Under the pieces are notes generated by a model, which was not told where the DNA came from, ran no database searches, and worked only from the letters and a program-made list of their open reading frames with translations. The translations under genes were made by a program, and so were the position numbers. This document shows, in pieces, positions 15,204 through 23,935 of a stretch of 30,812 bases of DNA (within the stretch, counting starts at the first letter, position 1; every line of letters starts with the position of its first letter). The stretch lies in the NCBI GenBank assembly GCA_035512595.1, contig DATKDU010000238.1, positions 1-30,812 of the forward strand, written 5' to 3'. The stretch is from DATKDU01 sp035512595. GTDB lineage: Bacteria; Planctomycetota; Planctomycetia; Pirellulales; Pirellulaceae.

Positions 15204-16487
15204 ATGACTGCCGCCGTCGCCGAACGTGAAGTTGCCGCTGTCCGCCTCCCGCAGTCCAGTCCCCAGTCCCCAGCGGTCGATCCGCCTGCCGCCGCGCCGC
15301 CGCCAGCGCCAAAGAGGGTCAAGCATCGTCCCTACAACGGCTTCCTTGACTCGCCGGAGCGGGTCAAGGAGCTGAAGCGCGTCATGCCCCGCAAAGTGCC
15401 GCGGCTGCGCGACCTGCAAATCTACGAGTACGTCGTGTTCCAGCAGATGTCGCAGTACGACGTGGCCCAGATCTTCGACCTCACCCAGCCCCGCGTCTGC
15501 CAGATCGTGCAGGAGGTCCGCGCCTGGAAGAGCACCGTCGCCTGGGAGTTCCCCGGGATGACCGGCGAGCAGCAGATGAACCTGGCCACGCACGAAACGC
15601 GCCGGTGGCTGGAGGTGATCCGCGACAAGAGCCTGGCTGCGCACGACCAGACCGCGGCCCAGCAGGAGACGGTCCGCACGAGCGAGAACGCCGGAGGATT
15701 CACTGGCCGCAACACGACGCTGCAAAGCCAACCCCCCAGGCCCGGCTTCCTCAACATCGCCCTCAAGGCCGTCCTCAAGGCAGGCGAGCTGGGGGGAGCA
15801 GGAGAGCAGTGGAGGCAGTGCAGAATGCAGAGTGCAGAGTGCAGCGTTGAGCAGGAGGATCCGTGCGGAGTGCGGAGTGCGGAATGCGGAGTTGAGGAGG
15901 AAATGACCAATGACCAAGTCCCAACGACCAATGAAATCTCAAAACCCGACTCGGGAGCCGGGACTGTGGACTCGGGACGCGCCCCCGGCGATTTATTAAA
16001 GAAAAATCGCTCCAATTTTTCGCCGCAGAACGGAAAGGCCAACGGGCACAAGGTTTCCGACGGCCCTGGCAGCGCGCAAGTCGAAAAGTCTCGTCGTCGC
16101 CAGGCACGCCAATCCGCTTATCAACTGGCGGCCGATCGGCAGGGTATTAGCCCGGCCAGCCGCAAATTCTTCTTCCAACTCCTCCGCCAGCTCGATAGTG
16201 CCGCTCTGCGGGTGGAGCACCAGGCTCAACAGCGAGTCGCGCGCGACGCGAAGCGGGGAATCGAGATCGACGACGACTGGCTGGCCTGTTTCCGTGAGAA
16301 CCTGCTCCGCAAGTTGCTGCGGCTCGACCGCCGCATTCAGCCGATCCGCTACGGACACGACTGGGTTCTCAAACAGTATGATGCCACCACAGGCCGCTTC
16401 CGCTGGTCGCCGAACGGACCTCCCGCGACGGCACCGGAGTCGCCCCCCGAGGAGCAGAAGCCGCCGAATGCTTCACAAGGGTCGTGA
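15204..16487 (+). CDS. Helix-turn-helix protein carrying in-frame low-complexity insertions
   Basis: This 427-residue protein has a Pro/Ala-rich N-terminus, then a helix-turn-helix at about 79-105 (QMSQYDVAQIFDLTQPRVCQ), similar in shape to sigma-region-4 or resolvase-type helices. A C-terminal helical domain (about 310-400) is rich in R, Q and L (RKFFFQLLRQLDSAALR, FRENLLRKLLRLDRR). An AAGGAG lies 8 bases before the ATG at 15204; an open reading frame extends upstream but has no better start. Residues of about 206-258 are encoded by short tandem repeats (see 15820-15977) and look inserted. It probably binds DNA; the target is unknown. No transposase catalytic motif was seen. Confidence 0.75.
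   Translation: MTAAVAEREVAAVRLPQSSPQSPAVDPPAAAPPPAPKRVKHRPYNGFLDSPERVKELKRVMPRKVPRLRDLQIYEYVVFQQMSQYDVAQIFDLTQPRVCQIVQEVRAWKSTVAWEFPGMTGEQQMNLATHETRRWLEVIRDKSLAAHDQTAAQQETVRTSENAGGFTGRNTTLQSQPPRPGFLNIALKAVLKAGELGGAGEQWRQCRMQSAECSVEQEDPCGVRSAECGVEEEMTNDQVPTTNEISKPDSGAGTVDSGRAPGDLLKKNRSNFSPQNGKANGHKVSDGPGSAQVEKSRRRQARQSAYQLAADRQGISPASRKFFFQLLRQLDSAALRVEHQAQQRVARDAKRGIEIDDDWLACFRENLLRKLLRLDRRIQPIRYGHDWVLKQYDATTGRFRWSPNGPPATAPESPPEEQKPPNASQGS
15820..15977. repeat. Composite low-complexity repeats inside the HTH gene
   Basis: Four different short tandem-like blocks follow each other. Two are GCAGAATGCAGAGTGCAGAG-type (15820-15844) and GTGCGGAGTGCGGAATGCGG-type (15863-15892). The others are CCAATGACCAA-type (15904-15933) and ACTCGGGA/GGGACT-type (15949-15977). 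The reading frame stays open across all of them, giving odd peptide such as MQSAECSVEQ and VRSAECGVEE. Confidence 0.8.
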
Positions 16488-16503
16488 ACAACCCAGGTCC
16501 CGG

Positions 16504-16601
16504 CAATGCAAAATGATCATTGCAAAATGCAAAAGTCAAAATGACCGGATTCGATCTCCGCTGATTTTTGCACTTTGCACTTTGCATTGAACATTTTGCC
16601 T
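16504..16601. repeat. Imperfect AT-rich inverted repeat before the aminotransferase gene
   Basis: TGCAAAATG-type units (16506-16535) face TTTGCACTTTGCA-type units (16566-16587), giving an imperfect long hairpin with tandem 8-bp-like units. It occupies most of the gap between the HTH gene and the aminotransferase start at 16652. Composition differs sharply from the GC-rich genes on both sides. Confidence 0.75.
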
Positions 16602-16651
16602 TTCCGCCGCGCGCCGCTCGATCCTCAGCCAACCACCGACCAACGAATCCA

Positions 16652-17823
16652 ATGACCACAACCGCTCCCCCTCTCAACCCGCCCGTCCGCATCCTCATGG
16701 GCCCCGGACCCAGCGACGTCCATCCCCGCGTGCTGGCCGCCTTGGCCAAGGGAACCGTCGGCCATCTCGATCCGTATTACCTGGAGGTGATGAACCGCCT
16801 CCAGGAAATGCTGCGGCAATTGTTCCGCACGACCAACCCGATGACCTTCGCGGTCAGCGGCACCGGCTCGGCCGGCATGGAAGCGACGGTCGTCAACCTG
16901 ATCGAGCCGGGGGACGCAATGGTGGTCTGCGTCAATGGCGTCTTCGGCGGCCGGATGGCTGACGTGGCGCAGCGGGCCGGCGCGAAGGTCACGAAGGTCG
17001 AGAAGCCGTGGGGCCAGGTTTTTACACCCAATGATCTCCAGGCTGCACTTGCCGGAAAGCCGAAAGTCGTCGGCATTGTCATGGCCGAAACGTCCACCGG
17101 TGCGTGGCAGCCGATCGAGGAGATTTCCAAAGTCGTTCACGAAGGCGGCGCGATGCTCATCGTCGATGCGGTCACTTCGCTGGGCGGAGTGCCTGTGGAA
17201 GTCGATCGCTGGCAGATCGACGCGATCTACTCGGGGACGCAGAAGTGCCTCAGTTGTCCGCCGGGGCTATCTCCTGTGTCGTTCGGTCCGCGGGCGATGG
17301 AGACGATCCTCAGCCGCAAGACGAAGGTCCAGAGCTGGTATCTCGACGTCTCGATGCTGGCCAATTACTGGGGTCAGAACCGGGTCTACCATCACACCGG
17401 CCCGATCAACATGACGTGGGGGCTTTATGAGGCGCTCTGCCTGATTCACGAAGAAGGCTTGGAGGCCTGCTTTGCCCGCCACCTGCTCCATCACCGGGCG
17501 CTGAAGGCGGGGCTGGCCGCGATCGGCATTGGCTACGCGGCCCAGGAAGGGCATCAACTGCCGATGCTCAACGCGGTACATATTCCCGCAGGCGCCGATG
17601 ACGCGCAGGTCCGCAGCGGCCTCCTCAATCGCTTCGGCATCGAAATTGGGGCGGGTTTGGGGGACTTTAAGGGTCGGGTATGGCGCATCGGTCTGATGGG
17701 TTATGCCGCTCGTGCCAACAATGTTCTGCTGGTCTTGTCGGCATTGGAGCAGCTTTTGAGCGAGCAAGGGGTAAACTTGGACCAGGGAGCGAGCATTGCG
17801 GCGGCGAATGAGGTGTACCGAAA

Positions 17824-17842
<19 letters not shown>
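16652..17842 (+). CDS. Class V aminotransferase (alanine-glyoxylate / serine-pyruvate type)
   Basis: This PLP-dependent enzyme would transfer an amino group from alanine or serine to glyoxylate or a similar acceptor. It has 396 residues, the usual length. Family features are MGPGPSDVHPRVLAAL at the N-terminus, HLDPYYLEVMN, AVSGTGSAGMEA (phosphate site), ETSTGAWQPIEEI, VDAVTSLGG (D pairs with the PLP ring) and SGTQKCLSCPPGLSPV with the PLP lysine K198. The C-terminal RIGLMGYAARANNV is also typical. The ATG at 16652 was chosen because the longer upstream reading comes from repeat DNA. The last residues (VSGEW) and the stop codon are encoded by the GGTGAGTGGTGAGTGG repeat at 17824-17842, so the original C-terminus may have been altered. 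Confidence 0.93.
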
Positions 17843-18013
<171 letters not shown>

Positions 18014-18014
<1 letters not shown>

Positions 18015-19174
18015 TGGAGGGGAGTCAATTGTTGACAACGCTGGGATCGATACGCTCTAGTCAAGGAACATATGCCTGGTTCCGCCCCGGTATGGATGGC
18101 CCCAGCGGCCGGTATGGTATGCAAATTGGCGCGCCCACGATGACGAACTTGCGCGGCCACGAAACGGTCGTTCTCTTTCCGTCGCTCGGGCATTTGGAGC
18201 CGGATGGGGTCACGTGGCGGCTGCACGTGCAGGGAGATGTTTTTTCGCCGGGGCGGATGGGCCTGACCAAACGCATCCTGCTCCAGCTTCTCCAACGGGC
18301 CATGCGGGTGCCGCGTGAGGCGCTGCAGAGCGATATCTTCCGCGACCGCATCGAGCGGTTCGTGGCCTCCGACGAACGCGGCAAGCGGATTGCCGTCCGC
18401 TTGGGAGCGAGCACGTTTGTCCTGTCGCGAAAGAGCGCCGGCAATGGCCACTTCTCCGGGGTGATTCGCCTGCGGGACGAAGACCTGGCCGGCGTCCGCG
18501 AGTCGGGCCGGCTCGATCACGACCAGGTGGTGCTGGATGTGTGTCATCCGCAGGACGAGTTGCTCAGTCAGGGGACCATCCACCTGATTCCGCCGCAGGG
18601 GGTGTCGATCATCTCCGATATCGACGACACGCTCAAGCACAGCGACGTTGCCAGCCGCCACACGCTCTTGGCCAATACGTTCCTGCACGAGTACCGGCCG
18701 ATCCCCGGCATGGCCGAGCAGTTTCAGCGGTGGGCCGATGCGGGCGCCGCATTTCATTACGTCTCGTCGTCGCCGTGGCAGCTTTACCGGCATTTGTCGT
18801 CGCACCTGGCGGAGGAAGGGTTTCCGGAGGGGACGTTTCACCTCCGTGCGTTCCGCCTTCGCGATCATCTCTTGCGGCGGCTGCTTTTGCTGCGGCGTTC
18901 GGGCAAGGTGGCGGTTATCAAGGGGATTCTGCGGGCCTTTCCGCAGCGAAAGTTCGTGCTCGTCGGCGATTCGGGCGAAGCCGACCCGGAGATTTATGCG
19001 TCGCTGGGGCGGCGATTTCCGCAGCAGGTCGCGCGGATCTTGATCCGCGAGGTCGATGTGTTGCAGAACAACCCGGTCCGCTTCGGCAAGGCGTTTCGCG
19101 GCCTGGGGCCGGACGTGGCAGCGACGTTCCGCGAGGCGGGGGAATTGGCGCCGGCGGTGGAGTCGCTCAGGTGA
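18014..19174 (+). CDS. App1-like phosphatase (DUF2183, HAD/LNS2-type)
   Basis: Yeast App1 is a phosphatidate phosphatase; bacterial DUF2183 proteins share its HAD-type domain. This 386-residue protein has an N-terminal beta-rich domain (about 20-190) and a catalytic domain starting SIISDIDDTLKHSDV, with D202, D204 and T206 forming DxDxT. SSSPWQLY holds the second-motif serines and VLVGDSGEADPEIY the acidic metal-binding motif near residues 316-329. No signal peptide or membrane helix is visible, so it should be cytoplasmic or peripheral. The ATG lies within the right flank of the heptamer repeat array; no better start is seen before the conserved part. Confidence 0.85.
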
Positions 19175-19179
19175 CTACC

Positions 19180-19259
19180 CCACAAGCCTGAAGCGCAAGC
19201 GAAGGAAAGCCGTCCATTCGTTGGCGGAGGGTTCCTTCGCTTGCGCTTCAGGCTTGTGG
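19180..19259. repeat. Inverted repeat with perfect 28-bp arms
   Basis: The left arm (19180-19207, CCACAAGCCTGAAGCG...) is the exact reverse complement of the right arm (19232-19259, ...CGCTTCAGGCTTGTGG), with a 24-base centre. It begins six bases after the App1-like stop codon. It could act as a terminator for that gene, but it matches the plan of the other junction palindromes in this window. Confidence 0.92.
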
Positions 19260-19306
19260 TACAACGTAGCTTTCCAGTGCCGATGCTTTTCCGTTTGGTC
19301 GCCGCC

Positions 19307-21586
19307 ATGAAACGCCACGCTCTCCTCCTCCTGAGCCTTGTCGCGCTCCTCAGCCAGGTTTCCGTCGCCAAAGAACCGGTCCGCAACGTCAGCGGCATCG
19401 AGAAGCGCGAGCAGTGGACGACGAGCAACCTGACGACTTCGCCCGATCCGGCCGATCCGTACTCGATCGAGCGCGTCTTCCGCGGCGTGACGTTCCATGA
19501 GCCGCTGGCCGTCGATCCGCTGCATGGCACCAATCGGCTGATCGTCGCCACGCGGCCGGGGAAGATTTTTTCCTTCGAGAATCGGAGCGATGTCGAGCGG
19601 AGCGACTTGCTCCTGGACATCGGCTATACGACCTACGGGCTGGCGGTCGATCCGCAGGTCGCCAAGAGCGGCTATCTCTACGCCGCCTACATGTTCGACC
19701 CGGCCGACACGGTCGCTGGCAGCCGCGTGTCGCGATTCAAGATCAAGCCGGGATCGAATCCGCCGGTGGCGGATAAGGCGAGCGAGGAGATCATCCTCAC
19801 CTGGCCTTCCGGCGGACACAACGGCGGCTGCCTTCGCTTTGGGCCGGACGGCATGCTCTATCTGGCGACTGGCGACGGCAGTGCGGTCGGCGACGAGCCG
19901 TATCTTTCCGGCCAGACGATCGACGACCTGACCGGCGCGATCCTGCGGATCGATGTGTCGCGCGGCGAAGAGGGGCGCAATTACGCCATCCCGAAAGACA
20001 ACCCGTTCGCCGGCCGCCAGGATGCCCGCGGCGAGATCTGGTCGTTCGGCCATCGGCAAGTGTGGCGGTTCAGTTTTGACAAGCCCACTGGCAACCTCTG
20101 GGCGGGCGAAGTCGGCCAGGACCTGTGGGAAATGGTCTACCTGATCCGTCGCGGTGGCAATTACGGCTGGAGCATCCGCGAAGGCTCGCATCCCTTCCGT
20201 CCCGAGCGGCCCAAAGGCCCGGGCGAGTTTCAGCAGCCGATCGTCGAGCACTCGCATTCCGATTTCCGCTCGATCACCGGCGGCTGGGTTTACCGCGGCA
20301 AGCGACTCCTGGAGCTTGCCGGCGCGTACCTCTACGGCGATTACGACATGGGGAAGATTTGGATGCTGCGCTATGACGGCAGCAAGGTGACGGAGCATCG
20401 CCAACTGACCGACACGCAGGTGCGGATCGTTGATATTGCGACCGATCTTGAGGGCGAGATTTACTTCGTCGATTTTGCCGGCGGCGGGCTGCACCGGCTG
20501 GTGCCGGCGCCCAAGGAAGAGCAGCCGACAAAACCGTTTCCGCAGAAGCTGAGCGAGACGGGGCTCTTCGCTTCGACCAAAGATCACATTCCCGCCAAGG
20601 GGGTCATTCCTTACTCAGTAAACGCACCGCTCTGGTCCGACGGGGCGGAGAAAGAGCGCTTCCTTGCCGTCCCCGGCGAAGGACAGATCGAGTTCGATGC
20701 CGTCACCTATCCCGAGAAGCCTCCGGCAGCGCCGCCAGGCTGGCGATTTCCTGACGGCACCTGTCTCGTGAAGACTTTCTCGCTGGAAATGGAGCCGGGG
20801 AATCCAAAGAGCAGGACGCGGCTGGAAACCCGCGTCCTGCAACATCGCCGCATGCCCGGCAACGACGACGAATACGGCAATCAGGTCTGGTACGGCTACA
20901 CCTACGTCTGGAACGATGAGCAGACCGATGCCGAGTTGCTCGCCGCTGAAGGATTGACGCGAACGTATGAGATCAAAGACCCTCATGCCGACGGCGGCAT
21001 TCGCAAGCAACAGTGGCGCTTCCCCAGCCGGGGCGAATGCACGCTTTGCCACACGATGGCCGCCCGCTATCAGCTCGGCGTCAACACGCTGCAGATGAAC
21101 AAGGACCACAACTACGGCGGCGTGATCGCCAATCAGCTTGCGACGCTCGAACACCTCGGCCTCTTCAAGAACAAGCTGCCGAAGAAGCCCGAAGAACTGC
21201 CGCGGCTTGTCGATTACCACGACTCTGCCGCCGACATCAATCTGCGGGCTCGCTCGTACCTGCACGCCAACTGCTCCCACTGCCATCGCGTGTGGGGGGG
21301 CGGCAATGCCGACTTTTTGATCCTCGCCAATTTGCCGCTCAAGGACACCAAGGCCTTGGACGCCAGGCCGCAGCAAGGCGATTTGGGGATTGCAGACGCT
21401 CGCATCATCGCCGCCGGCGATCCGTCCCGCTCGCTATTCCTGGCCCGCATGAAGCGACTGGGGCTGGGACGAATGCCACACGTCGCCAGCAGCGTGGTGG
21501 ACGAGATGGGGGTGAAGGTGATTGAGGAGTGGATCGAATCGTTCAAAGAGAGTGGCCATGCCGAGCGTCATGGTATTGTGGAGTAG
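19307..21586 (+). CDS. PQQ-type sugar dehydrogenase fused to a dihaem cytochrome domain
   Basis: The 759-residue protein has a signal peptide (MKRHALLLLSLVALLSQVSVA). A glucose/sorbosone dehydrogenase-like beta-propeller fills about 30-400 (WPSGGHNGGCLRFGPDGMLY, GEIWSFGHRQVWRFSFD, EVGQDLWEMVYLIRRGGNYG). The C-terminal domain resembles SO2930-type dihaem cytochromes (KLSETGLF, IPYSVNAPLWSDGAEKERF) with haem sites CTLCH (578-582) and CSHCH (656-660). It should oxidise a substrate outside the cytoplasm and pass electrons to its own haems, then to a respiratory chain. The sugar is unknown, and PQQ is inferred from the family. The ATG at 19307 fits the signal peptide; earlier starts at 19241 and 19283 lie in or near repeat DNA. 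Its stop codon is inside the palindromic element at 21583. Confidence 0.9.
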   Translation: MKRHALLLLSLVALLSQVSVAKEPVRNVSGIEKREQWTTSNLTTSPDPADPYSIERVFRGVTFHEPLAVDPLHGTNRLIVATRPGKIFSFENRSDVERSDLLLDIGYTTYGLAVDPQVAKSGYLYAAYMFDPADTVAGSRVSRFKIKPGSNPPVADKASEEIILTWPSGGHNGGCLRFGPDGMLYLATGDGSAVGDEPYLSGQTIDDLTGAILRIDVSRGEEGRNYAIPKDNPFAGRQDARGEIWSFGHRQVWRFSFDKPTGNLWAGEVGQDLWEMVYLIRRGGNYGWSIREGSHPFRPERPKGPGEFQQPIVEHSHSDFRSITGGWVYRGKRLLELAGAYLYGDYDMGKIWMLRYDGSKVTEHRQLTDTQVRIVDIATDLEGEIYFVDFAGGGLHRLVPAPKEEQPTKPFPQKLSETGLFASTKDHIPAKGVIPYSVNAPLWSDGAEKERFLAVPGEGQIEFDAVTYPEKPPAAPPGWRFPDGTCLVKTFSLEMEPGNPKSRTRLETRVLQHRRMPGNDDEYGNQVWYGYTYVWNDEQTDAELLAAEGLTRTYEIKDPHADGGIRKQQWRFPSRGECTLCHTMAARYQLGVNTLQMNKDHNYGGVIANQLATLEHLGLFKNKLPKKPEELPRLVDYHDSAADINLRARSYLHANCSHCHRVWGGGNADFLILANLPLKDTKALDARPQQGDLGIADARIIAAGDPSRSLFLARMKRLGLGRMPHVASSVVDEMGVKVIEEWIESFKESGHAERHGIVE

Positions 21587-21648
21587 GACAGGTTTCCAAC
21601 CTGTCCAAGTTCAATCGTCCTTTTGGACAGGTTGCAAACCTGTCCTAC
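21583..21648. repeat. GTAG-CTAC palindromic element, variant with GTAGGACAGG arms
   Basis: A 66-bp element has 24-bp arms that match at 23 positions (GTAGGACAGGTTTCCAACC... facing ...GGTTGCAAACCTGTCCTAC). Each arm is itself a small hairpin around TTTCC or TGCAAA. The first bases GTAG include the TAG stop codon of the dehydrogenase gene (21584-21586), and the element ends five bases before the tadA start. Confidence 0.9.
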
Positions 21649-21653
21649 GTTTC

Positions 21654-22763
21654 ATGTCGCGCGAAGCCGTCTTCGAAGCCAGCACCGAGTTCTTCCTTGC
21701 CCCCGTCGGCGAGTATCTCCGCGACGAGACCGTCACGGAGATCATGGTCAACGGCTGGGACCGGATCTACATCGAGCGGGCGGGCAAGCTGGAGCTGACC
21801 GACGCTTCGTTTGCCGATGAGGACGCCCTGATTGCGGCGATCAACAACATCGCCCAGTGGGTGGGGCGGACGGTCGATCCCGATCATCCGGTCCTCGATG
21901 CGCGGCTCCCCGATGGCTCGCGCGTCCATGCGATCCTGCCGCCGACGGCGCGAACGGGCGTTTATCTCACGATCCGCAAGTTTTCAAGGCGGGTGATGAA
22001 CCTGCCGGAATTGGTCAGGCTCGGCTCGCTGTCGGCGGCGGCCCGCGAGTTCCTGGAGATCTGCGTCCGGCTGCGAAAAAACATCCTCATCAGCGGCGGC
22101 ACCGGCACCGGCAAGACGTCGCTGCTCAACGCACTCTCTGCCGCCATCCCGGAAGAAGAGCGGATCGTCGTCATCGAAGATACTTCCGAGCTGCGGCTCA
22201 ATCAAAAACACACGCTGTACCTGGAAGCGCGTGCTCGCGAGGAATACGGCAAAGGGAGCACGCTGCGGGCGCTGTTTGTCGCTTCCTTGCGCATGCGGCC
22301 CGATCGGATCATCCTCGGCGAAGTGCGGGCCGGCGAAGCGCTCGACATGGTCCAGTCGATGCTCAGCGGCCATGCGGGCAGCCTCTCGACGATCCACGCC
22401 AACATGGCCCGCGACTCGCTCATCCGGCTGGAAACGCTGTCGATGATGTCTGATGTGGAAATGCCGGTGCATGTGGCCCGGACGCAGGTCGCCTCGGCGA
22501 TTCACCTGGTGGTGCAGATCGCCCGCTTCCCCGAGGACGGCTCGCGGCGGATCACGCAGATTGCCGAGGTCTGCGGACTGGGGAGTGAGGACAGATATGT
22601 TTTGCGTGACCTGCTGGTCAGCCGTTATCATGGAAAGAGGAAGGATGGCTCTCTGGCGATCACGCTGGAGCAGACTGGCGAACTGCCCACTTTTGCCGCC
22701 GACCCGCGGGAACAAGGGCTGGCGGGAATGATCCGGGAGTCGGAGGCGTTATGGACGAAATGA
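21654..22763 (+). CDS. tadA: Tad pilus assembly ATPase, CpaF/TadA (short form)
   Basis: This secretion ATPase powers Flp pilus assembly. It has 369 residues starting at the ATG right after the palindromic element. The N-terminal domain begins FLAPVGEYLRDETVTEIMVN and continues through VDPDHPVLDARLPDGSRVHA. Walker A is GGTGTGKTS (148-156, K154), the Asp-box region is IVVIEDTSELRL, and Walker B is RPDRIILGE (215-223, E223). GHAGSLSTIHAN holds the conserved His. It lacks the extra N-terminal helical domain found in the second ATPase of this locus (29232 onward). An in-frame reading upstream from 21522 overlaps the dehydrogenase and the repeat and is not the real start. It overlaps the next gene by 13 bases. 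Confidence 0.94.
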   Translation: MSREAVFEASTEFFLAPVGEYLRDETVTEIMVNGWDRIYIERAGKLELTDASFADEDALIAAINNIAQWVGRTVDPDHPVLDARLPDGSRVHAILPPTARTGVYLTIRKFSRRVMNLPELVRLGSLSAAAREFLEICVRLRKNILISGGTGTGKTSLLNALSAAIPEEERIVVIEDTSELRLNQKHTLYLEARAREEYGKGSTLRALFVASLRMRPDRIILGEVRAGEALDMVQSMLSGHAGSLSTIHANMARDSLIRLETLSMMSDVEMPVHVARTQVASAIHLVVQIARFPEDGSRRITQIAEVCGLGSEDRYVLRDLLVSRYHGKRKDGSLAITLEQTGELPTFAADPREQGLAGMIRESEALWTK

Positions 22764-22972
22764 CAAGTAGGACGGCCCTTCCGGGCCGTCCAAGACGGCC
22801 TGGAAAGGCCGTCCTACAAAGAAAGGCACGCAAAGGCGTCGCCTCCCTCGACTACGTCCTCGTCGGCGGGGTCGTTCTGCCGATGGCCGCCTTCGTCCTG
22901 TGGATCGGCCCCCGGATCATTCAGCAGGTTTACGACATGCTCGCTGTCCAAATTGGCTGGCCATTTATGTGA
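22751..22972 (+). CDS. Flp-like prepilin with a repeat-encoded leader
   Basis: This 73-residue protein resembles a Flp-type pilin: basic leader, a prepilin-peptidase site G29 followed by VASLDY (D and Y in the +5/+6 positions where Flp has E and Y), then one hydrophobic helix (about 35-52) and a short tail. The start overlaps tadA by 13 bases; ATG at 22760 is an alternative. No start codon exists between the palindromic element and the helix, so translation must run through the element: residues 6-23 are encoded by it. That part would be removed with the leader. Flp major or minor pilin status is not certain. Confidence 0.7.
   Translation: MDEMTSRTALPGRPRRPGKAVLQRKARKGVASLDYVLVGGVVLPMAAFVLWIGPRIIQQVYDMLAVQIGWPFM
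22767..22817. repeat. GTAG-CTAC palindromic element, copy 2 (translated)
   Basis: A 51-bp element has arms GTAGGACGGCC and GGCCGTCCTAC and inner hairpins as in copy 1. It lies inside the Flp-like gene at 22751-22972, in frame, encoding leader residues 6-23. Confidence 0.92.
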
Positions 22973-23021
22973 CGGGGAGAGTACAATAAGCCTTTACGGT
23001 CGCTAAACTTAGAGCACGATT

Positions 23022-23072
23022 GTAGGACGGTCCTTCCGGGCCGTTCCGGACCGCCTGGAAAGGCCGTCCTAC
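23022..23072. repeat. GTAG-CTAC palindromic element, copy 3
   Basis: A 51-bp copy lies between the two Flp-like genes. The left arm GTAGGACGGTC carries one mismatch against the right arm GGCCGTCCTAC. It ends 14 bases before the next ATG, and a GGAGGA ribosome binding site (23075-23080) follows immediately. Confidence 0.9.
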
Positions 23073-23086
23073 TGGAGGAACGAGCC

Positions 23087-23299
23087 ATGAGCCAGCGGAA
23101 AATCACCCTGGCCGACATCCTGCGAAAGGTCCACCGGGACGAGCGGGGCGGCGTCAGCATTGAAACGATCCTGATCATCGGGGCGATCGCCATTCCGATC
23201 CTCATCTTCCTGGTGAAGGTCGGCTGGCCGCGGGTGAAGGATTATTTCAACCGCGGCATGCAGGACCTGGAGCAGGGGGCGGACAGCGCGCGGATTTAG
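23087..23299 (+). CDS. Flp-like pilin (70 aa)
   Basis: The 70-residue protein has a charged leader (MSQRKITLADILRKVHRDER), a processing site at RG followed by GVSIETILIIG with E at +5, and one hydrophobic helix (IGAIAIPILIFLVKVGW). A basic-to-acidic tail follows (FNRGMQDLEQG). This is the layout of Flp pilins and fits its position next to tadA and a prepilin peptidase. A strong GGAGGA site precedes the ATG. Threonine stands where Flp usually has tyrosine. Confidence 0.85.
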   Translation: MSQRKITLADILRKVHRDERGGVSIETILIIGAIAIPILIFLVKVGWPRVKDYFNRGMQDLEQGADSARI

Positions 23300-23300
23300 G

Positions 23301-23377
23301 AATGTGGTCCACTCGCTCCGCGCGTGGAATTGGGCGGTCGTGGACACTCGCCACTCGCGGAGCGAGTGGACCACATT
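23301..23377. repeat. Inverted repeat with perfect 22-bp arms
   Basis: AATGTGGTCCACTCGCTCCG... (23301-23322) is exactly complementary to ...CGGAGCGAGTGGACCACATT (23356-23377). The left arm starts two bases after the Flp-like gene's stop codon and the right arm ends nine bases before the prepilin peptidase ATG. It is a different family from the GTAG elements but sits in the same kind of place. Confidence 0.93.
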
Positions 23378-23386
23378 GGATTGCGG

Positions 23387-23935
23387 ATGATTTCCACCGG
23401 GCTGCTCCTGACGCTGGTCGCCATCGCCGGCATCACGGACATTCGCAGTCGAAAGATTCCCAACACCCTGACATACCCTGGGCTGGCGGCGGCACTGGCC
23501 CTTAACCTGGCGACGATTTGGTTTTCCGACGATTCGGTTCGGCACTGGCAGCCGCTGATTGGCTGGGTCGGTTGGCGCGATAGTTTGAGCGGGTTGGCCG
23601 TGTGCGGCCTGTTCATGCTGGTTTGTTTTGTGTTTTTTGGAATCGGCGGCGGCGATGTGAAGCTGCTGGCGATGATGGGGGCCTTTCTGGGCCTGGAGCA
23701 CGGCCTGGAAGCGCTCCTGTGGACGTTCATTTTGGGAGCCTGCCTGGGACTGTCGCTGCTCGTTTGGCGCGTGGGAATCCCGCGACTACTTGCACAAGCG
23801 TGGCGGCAATTGCGGGCGGTCCTGCGATGGGGGATAGCGCCGGGACTGACGGACGAGGAGCGAAAGCCTTTCAAGAGCGACCTGTTCCTCGCCCCGAGCG
23901 CCCTGGCGGCGATTGCGATTGTTCAGTTCCTGTAA
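23387..23935 (+). CDS. tadV: Prepilin peptidase, A24 family (TadV/CpaA)
   Basis: This membrane aspartic protease cleaves the leaders of Flp-type prepilins. It has 182 residues and several hydrophobic helices. The catalytic aspartates fit D in GITDIRSRKIPN near residue 17 and D in GIGGGDVKLLAMMG near residue 90 (the GxGD motif). It lacks the N-terminal methylase domain of PilD, as expected for TadV. The C-terminal extension after helix four is basic (WRQLRAVLRWG). I chose the ATG at 23387; an earlier in-frame start would begin inside the inverted repeat. Its stop codon lies within the palindromic element at 23932. Confidence 0.92.
   Translation: MISTGLLLTLVAIAGITDIRSRKIPNTLTYPGLAAALALNLATIWFSDDSVRHWQPLIGWVGWRDSLSGLAVCGLFMLVCFVFFGIGGGDVKLLAMMGAFLGLEHGLEALLWTFILGACLGLSLLVWRVGIPRLLAQAWRQLRAVLRWGIAPGLTDEERKPFKSDLFLAPSALAAIAIVQFL

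Noticed and set aside
15204..16487. HTH protein as a transposase or RAYT that moves the palindromic elements
   Set aside because: No DDE triad or the His/Tyr motif of the Y1/RAYT family was seen. The helix-turn-helix alone does not support this.
21522..21653. N-terminal extension of the short CpaF ATPase
   Set aside because: The extension overlaps the dehydrogenase gene and reads through the palindromic element. The ATG at 21654 directly precedes the conserved domain. Unlike the two pilin genes, a good start exists after the element here.
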